A stretch of DNA of 64,000 bases from Gammaproteobacteria bacterium (lineage in GTDB: Bacteria > Pseudomonadota > Gammaproteobacteria > Enterobacterales > Psychrobiaceae), in assembly GCA_013214945.1 (NCBI GenBank), contig JABSRT010000005.1:1-64000 (forward strand), read 5' to 3'. The notes beneath the pieces were generated by a model that had not been told where the DNA came from, made no database searches, and saw only the letters and a list, made by a program, of their open reading frames with translations. Below are positions 58,574 through 64,000 of the stretch, piece after piece. A program made the position numbers and the translations under genes. Position 1 is the stretch's first letter; every line of letters starts with the position of its first letter.

Positions 58574-59842
58574 ATGAATTTAACCGAACTAAAGCAAAAG
58601 ACAATGTCTGAGCTTTTCGAAATTGCTGCATCGAAAGGACTAGATCATTTAGCCCGTGCCCGTAAACAAGATGTTCTTTTTGCTATTTTAAAAGCACACG
58701 CTAAAAGCGGAGAAGACATCTTCGGCGACGGCGTTTTAGAAATTCTTCAAGACGGCTTCGGCTTTTTACGTAGTGCCGACGCATCTTACTTGGCTGGCCC
58801 GGATGATATTTATGTTTCACCAAGCCAAATTCGCCGCTTTAGCATGCGTACTGGTGATACTATCGCTGGTAAAATCCGTCCACCTAAAGACGGTGAACGT
58901 TATTTTGCGCTGTTAAAAGTTCGTGAAGTTAACTTTGATACGCCAGAAAACTCGCGTAACAAAATCTTATTTGAAAACTTAACCGCTATTCACCCAACTG
59001 AACGTTTTCGTTTAGAACGTGGTAACGGCAGTACCGAAGATTTAACTGCCCGAATCATTGATTTGTCGGCACCAATCGGTAAAGGTCAACGTGGTTTGAT
59101 TGTGGCGCCGCCAAAAGCTGGTAAAACAATGTTGCTGCAAAGCATCGCCCAGTCAATTGCGACCAACAATCCAGAAGCACACCTAATGGTATTGCTAATT
59201 GATGAGCGTCCGGAAGAAGTAACGGAAATGCGTCGTCTGGTTAAAGGCGAAGTTATCGCTTCAACCTTCGATGAACCAGCAAGTCGCCACGTGCAAGTTG
59301 CTGAAATGGTTATCGAAAAAGCCAAAAGCATCGTTGAGCACAAGAAAGATGTTGTCATCTTACTTGACTCTATTACTCGTCTAGCACGTGCTTATAACAC
59401 CGTTATTCCATCATCTGGTAAAGTACTTACCGGTGGTGTTGACGCCAATGCATTACACCGTCCAAAGCGTTTCTTTGGTGCGGCTCGTAACATTGAAGAA
59501 GGTGGCAGCTTAACCATTATCGCTACTGCGCTAGTTGATACCGGCTCAAAAATGGATGAAGTTATCTATGAAGAGTTTAAAGGCACCGGTAACATGGAAC
59601 TGCACTTAAGCCGTAAGATTGCAGAACGTCGCGTTTACCCAGCTATCGACATTACCCGCTCTGGTACTCGTCGTGAAGAGTTATTAACTAAGGCTGACGA
59701 ACTGCAAAAGAATTGGATTATTCGTAAGATAGTTCACCCAATGGGTGAAGTTGAAGCGGCTGAATTTATCATTGACCGTTTGGCAATGACCAAGACTAAT
59801 GACGAGTTCTTTAAGTCAATGAAGAGCCCAAAATCTAAGTAA
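58574..59842 (+). CDS. rho: Transcription termination factor Rho
   Basis: Hexameric RNA helicase that ends transcription. 422 residues, essentially the E. coli sequence: Rho_N domain ([20 protein letters not shown]), RNA-binding cold-shock domain (about 50-125, [29 protein letters not shown]), P-loop [12 protein letters not shown] with Lys near 184, Walker B ([15 protein letters not shown]), the Q-loop ([20 protein letters not shown]) and the R-loop region. No insert of the kind seen in other phyla. The 180 bp before it may hold the autoregulatory leader; no leader peptide was recognised. Confidence 0.98.
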   Translation: MNLTELKQKTMSELFEIAASKGLDHLARARKQDVLFAILKAHAKSGEDIFGDGVLEILQDGFGFLRSADASYLAGPDDIYVSPSQIRRFSMRTGDTIAGKIRPPKDGERYFALLKVREVNFDTPENSRNKILFENLTAIHPTERFRLERGNGSTEDLTARIIDLSAPIGKGQRGLIVAPPKAGKTMLLQSIAQSIATNNPEAHLMVLLIDERPEEVTEMRRLVKGEVIASTFDEPASRHVQVAEMVIEKAKSIVEHKKDVVILLDSITRLARAYNTVIPSSGKVLTGGVDANALHRPKRFFGAARNIEEGGSLTIIATALVDTGSKMDEVIYEEFKGTGNMELHLSRKIAERRVYPAIDITRSGTRREELLTKADELQKNWIIRKIVHPMGEVEAAEFIIDRLAMTKTNDEFFKSMKSPKSK

Positions 59843-59872
59843 CTGCTTATTGCACTTTACTGAGATTGAATT

Positions 59873-59898
59873 AAGCCAGCGTTTACGCTGGCTTTTTT
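59873..59898 (+). terminator. Intrinsic terminator of rho
   Basis: AAGCCAGCG, loop TTTA and CGCTGGCTT then TTTT; 30 bp past rho. The last bases reach the stop codon of the next gene on the other strand. Confidence 0.9.
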
Positions 59899-60592
59899 AG
59901 CGCTGGAATATCTCGAGCGTTAATTCTACCTCAGCGCATAATGCCGCCTTATCGAGAAAAATGATGTAATCACCCTGCTCTTCGATAAAACCCTGAACCT
60001 TAAATTTACCTAAAATCCGTGAGAATGTTTCAGGGGTAATGTTTAACTGACTCGCCAACACCCGCTTCGGCCCTTGCAACTGCACTCTATCTTGCCCGAC
60101 ATCTTGCATTTGATATAAATGCCCAAGATGCAACACCAAGCGCTGACTGGCGTTAATAAAGGTTAGCTTGTCGACATTATTGACTAACGAGAAAATTTTA
60201 GTGCTCATAAAGCCCAGTAATTGACAGGCGAGCTTCGGTGAGCTTTCAACAATACCTAACAAAGTCTCGCGCTTCACCACGAGCAACTCGCTAGCGACCT
60301 CAGCTTGAGCATTCATCGGATAATGAGGTGAGGGTAAAAACATCGCCATTTCGGCAATCCAGCCTCCGGCAGCAAACAAATGGAAAATCTTTTCATCACC
60401 GCCGGCAGTCACTCTAAATAACTTAATTTGACCGGAATTGACCAAATAAAAATTATCGGCAGGATCATCTTTACTAAACAATGTTTGGTTAGCAACCAAG
60501 TGAATAGTTTTGGCATGTGCTAATAATTGTAAGCGCTGTTGCTCATCGAACAGACTCAATAAATTGCGCGCACCTTTAAATGAATGCAACAT
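59897..60592 (-). CDS. Crp/Fnr-family regulator without FNR cysteines
   Basis: 231 residues from an ATG at 60592 with GAGG upstream (TTG at 60604 is the longer alternative). A cNMP-binding fold (FSKDDPADNFYLVNSGQIKL, FHLFAAGGWIAEMAMFL) is followed by a C-terminal HTH (about 165-215, GPKRVLASQLNITPETFSRI LGKFKVQGFI). The N-terminal FNR cysteine cluster is absent. The recognition helix ITPETFSRILGKF differs from FNR (E-x-x-S-R is preserved). DNR/ANR-like nitrogen-oxide regulators have similar layout. The target is unknown. Placed between rho and hutI. Confidence 0.88.
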   Translation of the reverse strand: MLHSFKGARNLLSLFDEQQRLQLLAHAKTIHLVANQTLFSKDDPADNFYLVNSGQIKLFRVTAGGDEKIFHLFAAGGWIAEMAMFLPSPHYPMNAQAEVASELLVVKRETLLGIVESSPKLACQLLGFMSTKIFSLVNNVDKLTFINASQRLVLHLGHLYQMQDVGQDRVQLQGPKRVLASQLNITPETFSRILGKFKVQGFIEEQGDYIIFLDKAALCAEVELTLEIFQR

Positions 60593-60705
60593 CGTAAACC
60601 TCAAGTTAACCAGCTATTTACAGCTATATTAGCCGAAAACAGCCAGCACAGCGACCACTTAGTAATAATAAAATGTTCTATATTAAGCCCTTGTAAAAGC
60701 TAGAA

Positions 60706-61941
60706 TTACTGACGAATAAGTTCGCCTTTTTTTACCACCTGCAAACAAGGATTAACCCCATATTGATACGACAACTCGGCTGGATGAGTAATATCCCACA
60801 TCACAAAGTCAGCCTGCATGCCAACCGCTAACCGACCAACTTTATCACTAATGCCTAGTGCTTTTGCCGCATTAAGCGTCACACCTGCCAACGCTTCGTA
60901 AGGAGTCATTCGAAACAAAGTGCACGCCATATTTAACATCAATTGCAGTGAACAAATCGGCGATGATCCGGGATTAGTATCGGTGGCGATCGCCATCGGC
61001 ACTTGGTATTTTCGCAATAATTCAAACGGTGGCTGCTGGGTTTCACGCAAAAAATAATAGGCACCAGGCAATACTACCGCCACGGTACCAGCCGCGGCGA
61101 TCGCTTGCACACCCGCCTCGTCAAGGTATTCAATATGATCGACCGACAATGCCTTAAAACCTGCCGCTAATGCCGCACCGCCAAGATTAGACAGTTGCTC
61201 GCTATGCAGCTTAACCGGTAAATTATGTTTTTGGGCCGCTTCAAAAACGCGTTTAGTTTGCGCCAGATTAAAGCCGACAGATTCACAAAAAACATCAACT
61301 GCATCGGCAAGGTTTTCGCTAACAACCCGCTCGATCATTTCGCCACAGACTAAATCAATATAACCATCGCTATTATCTTTATATTCAGGCGGCAACGCAT
61401 GGGCGCCAAGAAAAGTTGTTGTTATTTCAACGGGGTGGTGCTCACCTAGCATCCGGGCAATTTCAAGCATTTTAACTTCTGTTTCGGTATCTAAGCCATA
61501 ACCTGATTTTATTTCGACCGTGGTAACACCTTCCGCCATTAAGGCGTTTAATCTATTTTTGGCACTGACATATAAGGTTTCACGATCGGCAGCTCGGGTC
61601 GCTTTAACGGTTGAAATAATGCCGCCGCCAGCAGCAGCAATCTCTTGATAGCTTGCCCCTTCAAGGCGCATTTCAAACTCTTTAGCACGGTTACCGCCGT
61701 ACACAATGTGACTGTGGCAATCGATTAGGCCAGGGGTTATCCATCCGCCCTTGCCCTGATATAATGGGGTGGCCAGAACATCAAACTCAGGCAGCTCACT
61801 GCGCGGACCAAGCCAAGCAATTTTTCCATCTTTGATCAGCAAAGCGCCATTCTCAATAATGCCGTAATCGGTTTCGTTAATCGTCGCCAAATTAACATCA
61901 AGCCAGACGCTATCGTATTCTTCTTTAAAAATTACTGACAT
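60706..61941 (-). CDS. hutI: Imidazolonepropionase
   Basis: Third step of histidine breakdown: imidazolone propionate to formiminoglutamate. 411 residues from ATG 61941 with GAGAG upstream. Metal-dependent amidohydrolase: [20 protein letters not shown] (metal His-x-His), [67 protein letters not shown] and [20 protein letters not shown] with the metal Asp. Transcribed divergently from hutC-hutU across the HutC palindrome. Confidence 0.96.
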   Translation of the reverse strand: MSVIFKEEYDSVWLDVNLATINETDYGIIENGALLIKDGKIAWLGPRSELPEFDVLATPLYQGKGGWITPGLIDCHSHIVYGGNRAKEFEMRLEGASYQEIAAAGGGIISTVKATRAADRETLYVSAKNRLNALMAEGVTTVEIKSGYGLDTETEVKMLEIARMLGEHHPVEITTTFLGAHALPPEYKDNSDGYIDLVCGEMIERVVSENLADAVDVFCESVGFNLAQTKRVFEAAQKHNLPVKLHSEQLSNLGGAALAAGFKALSVDHIEYLDEAGVQAIAAAGTVAVVLPGAYYFLRETQQPPFELLRKYQVPMAIATDTNPGSSPICSLQLMLNMACTLFRMTPYEALAGVTLNAAKALGISDKVGRLAVGMQADFVMWDITHPAELSYQYGVNPCLQVVKKGELIRQ

Positions 61942-61995
61942 CAAACAGCTCTCATTGGGTTAATGGCAAGTTATAGCAAAATAATACCTTGCAGC

Positions 61996-62011
61996 ACTTG
62001 TATATACAAGT
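61996..62011. promoter_or_regulatory. HutC operator
   Basis: ACTTGTATATACAAGT is a perfect 16-bp palindrome with the CTTGTATATACAAG core of known HutC sites. It lies between hutI and hutC so can repress both. Confidence 0.88.
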
Positions 62012-62062
62012 TGAATGTGACATTTTATAAAGCATCAAGTATAACCGAATCATTAAGCGATT

Positions 62063-62779
62063 ATGAGCATTGCAAAGTTCGAACAAATAAAACAGTATAT
62101 CTGCCGTCAGGTTGAAACCTCCGCCTGGCCAGAAAACTCTAAAGTGCCCTCTGAAAATGCGCTAGCCCAACAATTTGACTGCAGCCGGATGACCGCTCGC
62201 CGCGCGCTAACTGAGTTATGTGAAGCAAGTGTTTTAGTACGAAGCCAAGGGCGAGGCACCTTTGTTGCGACCTTAAAATCACAATCTTCTGCGCTTGAAA
62301 TAAAGAATATCAGTGACGAAATCCGCCAACGCGGCCATCATTATTCCGTCAAGGTGCTGCTAGTCGAGCAGCGAATAGCCGATCAAGAATTAGCGATCAC
62401 CCTAGGTATCGAGCCACAAAGCCCGGTCTATTTCTCGTCGCTAATCCACTTAGAAAATGACAGTCCAGTGCAGCTAGAGCACCGCTATGTTAACCCGGCA
62501 CTAGTGCCTAATTATCTGGCCAGCGACTTCACCCAATTTACCCCGCACGAGTTACTGAGCATGGCTGCGCCATTGACCGAAGCCGAGCATATTATTGAAG
62601 CGACGATGCCAGACGCCACTGTAATTGCGCATCTCGACTTGGCCGAGCATGAGCCCTGCTTAGAAATAAAACGTCGTACATTCAGCTCCAAAGGCGTGGT
62701 TAGCTTTGCCCGCTTAATTCATCCCAGCAGTCGCTTTAGATTAGGCGGCCGCTTTAATGTTGCTAATCCCCCTAAATAA
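62063..62779 (+). CDS. hutC: Histidine utilisation repressor HutC
   Basis: GntR/HutC-family repressor relieved by urocanate. 238 residues: wHTH (about 1-70) with [20 protein letters not shown] and [22 protein letters not shown], then a UTRA domain (about 90-235) with [20 protein letters not shown] and [20 protein letters not shown]. It lies 17 bp before hutU on the same strand. Confidence 0.96.
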   Translation: MSIAKFEQIKQYICRQVETSAWPENSKVPSENALAQQFDCSRMTARRALTELCEASVLVRSQGRGTFVATLKSQSSALEIKNISDEIRQRGHHYSVKVLLVEQRIADQELAITLGIEPQSPVYFSSLIHLENDSPVQLEHRYVNPALVPNYLASDFTQFTPHELLSMAAPLTEAEHIIEATMPDATVIAHLDLAEHEPCLEIKRRTFSSKGVVSFARLIHPSSRFRLGGRFNVANPPK

Positions 62780-62796
62780 ACCGAGGATCGCCCGTA

Positions 62797-64000
62797 ATGA
62801 CTACTGATAATCGCATTGATAATAGCCGCGTCATCCACGCGCCAACTGGTACTACTTTAAGCTGTAAAAGCTGGTTAACCGAGGCGCCAATGCGCATGTT
62901 AATGAATAATCTCGATCCGATGGTGGCCGAACACCCACAATCGCTAGTCGTTTACGGCGGCATTGGCCGGGCTGCACGCGATTGGGCCAGTTATGACAAA
63001 ATAATCGAGACCCTGCAGCGGCTTGAAGACGATGAAACGCTATTAGTACAATCAGGTAAGCCGGTAGGCGTATTCAAAACTCACAGCAACGCGCCTCGAG
63101 TATTAATTGCCAACTCTAATCTGGTGCCGAACTGGGCCAACTGGGAACATTTTAACGAATTAGACCGTAAAGGGCTGATGATGTACGGCCAAATGACCGC
63201 CGGTTCTTGGATTTACATTGGTTCGCAAGGCATCGTTCAAGGCACTTACGAAACCTTCGTCGAAATGGCCCGTCAGCACTTCGACGGCAACGCCAAAGGC
63301 AAATGGATTTTAACCGGTGGCCTTGGCGGCATGGGTGGTGCACAGCCACTAGCAGCAACGATGGCAGGTTATTGTATGTTAGCGGTCGATGTTGATGAAA
63401 CCCGGATTGATTACCGCATTGAAACCGGTTATGTCGACAAGAAAGCCACTAGCCTCAAACAAGCCTTAGCCTTAATTAATCAAGCGGTCGAGCAAGGTCA
63501 AGCTATCTCAGTCGGTTTACTTGGCAATGCCGCCGATATTTATAGCGAACTGGTGGCACAAAATATTACCCCTGATGCCGTAACCGATCAAACCAGTGCT
63601 CACGACCCACTTAATGGTTACCTGCCTCAGGGCTGGACTATGGAATACGCCGCGCAGCAGCGTAAGTTAGACGAAGCTGGCGTTGTTAAAGCCGCTAAAG
63701 CATCGATGGCGGTTCAGGTGACGGCAATGCTAGCAATGCAAAAACGCGGCGCGCCGACCGTTGATTATGGCAACAACATTCGTCAAATGGCCTATGAAGC
63801 TGGCGAACTTAATGCGTTTGATTTCCCCGGATTTGTACCTGCTTATGTTCGACCATTATTCTGCGAAGGCATCGGACCATTCCGCTGGGTTGCTTTGTCT
63901 GGCGACCCAGAAGATATTTACAAAACGGATCAAAAAGTTAAAGAGCTAATTCCTGATAATCCACACCTACATAACTGGCTCGATATGGCTCGCGAGCGCA
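62797..64000 (+). CDS. hutU: Urocanate hydratase (5' part; continues past window)
   Basis: Second step of histidine breakdown. The ATG at 62797 has CCGAGGAT upstream; about 401 codons stay open to the window end, so the frame is not closed here. [40 protein letters not shown], the NAD+-binding [40 protein letters not shown] and [20 protein letters not shown] are typical of HutU. The active-site Cys (about 410 in relatives) lies beyond the edge. Confidence 0.95.
   Translation, partial: MTTDNRIDNSRVIHAPTGTTLSCKSWLTEAPMRMLMNNLDPMVAEHPQSLVVYGGIGRAARDWASYDKIIETLQRLEDDETLLVQSGKPVGVFKTHSNAPRVLIANSNLVPNWANWEHFNELDRKGLMMYGQMTAGSWIYIGSQGIVQGTYETFVEMARQHFDGNAKGKWILTGGLGGMGGAQPLAATMAGYCMLAVDVDETRIDYRIETGYVDKKATSLKQALALINQAVEQGQAISVGLLGNAADIYSELVAQNITPDAVTDQTSAHDPLNGYLPQGWTMEYAAQQRKLDEAGVVKAAKASMAVQVTAMLAMQKRGAPTVDYGNNIRQMAYEAGELNAFDFPGFVPAYVRPLFCEGIGPFRWVALSGDPEDIYKTDQKVKELIPDNPHLHNWLDMARER

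Overview
The window looks like chromosomal DNA of a marine gammaproteobacterium of the Alteromonadales/Shewanella-Moritella type. This is inferred from gene content and order: the EtrA-type fnr next to uspE and the cco genes, rlmI with yccX, ycbZ-fabA, gppA-rhlB-trxA-rho, and an argH fused to an acetyltransferase, a form known from marine Vibrio/Moritella/Alteromonas-like bacteria. No rRNA, tRNA or CRISPR array was seen. About 60 protein genes are packed at normal bacterial density, and many transcription units end in clear intrinsic terminators.

Layout. 1-3.7 kb is the most accessory-looking part: the end of an IS1182-like transposase, an unrecognised 269-residue protein, a 42-bp perfect palindrome and a chemoreceptor. 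3.8-18.8 kb is core metabolism: gsk, hemH, adk, a long-form GAPDH, a lipoprotein, hexR-pykA with a HexR operator, iadA, pheS-pheT-ihfA, a decayed quinone oxidoreductase and acylphosphatase. 19.0-23.0 kb holds rlmI, a Lon-like protease and fabA. 23.4-29.2 kb is a polyhydroxyalkanoate (PHA) cluster: a basic-tailed phasin, a possible 34-residue protein, phaC, phaZ (reverse), phaR and phaP. Four copies of a TGC-N3-GCA type site lie in its promoter regions and are proposed PhaR operators. 29.4-32.8 kb has small conserved proteins of poorly known function and a MITE-like element.

32.9-42.8 kb is a respiratory block: an FNR box drives ccoNOQP (cbb3 oxidase), followed by the assembly genes ccoH-ccoI-ccoS, a TauE/SafE-like membrane protein, fnr itself and uspE. 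The regulator, the microaerobic oxidase and its copper-loading pump are thus side by side. A betaine-type transporter with its own FNR-like box and ttcA follow. A group II intron of class C type (about 2.1 kb, with maturase) lies between ttcA and argH, starting exactly after the argH terminator. 48.0-52.8 kb is the arginine operon argC-argB-argF-argH(A), read leftwards from a promoter overlapped by a perfect inverted repeat. 53-64 kb contains a sugar-epimerase-like protein, metF with MetJ boxes, gppA, rhlB, trxA, rho, a second Crp/Fnr regulator, and the histidine-utilisation genes hutI / hutC-hutU around a perfect HutC-type palindrome; hutU runs off the right edge.

Nothing here is clearly a wholly new system. 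The points most worth following are the PHA regulatory sites and the small ORF next to phaC, the cbb3-linked Cys/Met/His periplasmic protein, the intron-terminator junction, the exact deletion scar in the quinone oxidoreductase pseudogene, and several intergenic repeat elements.
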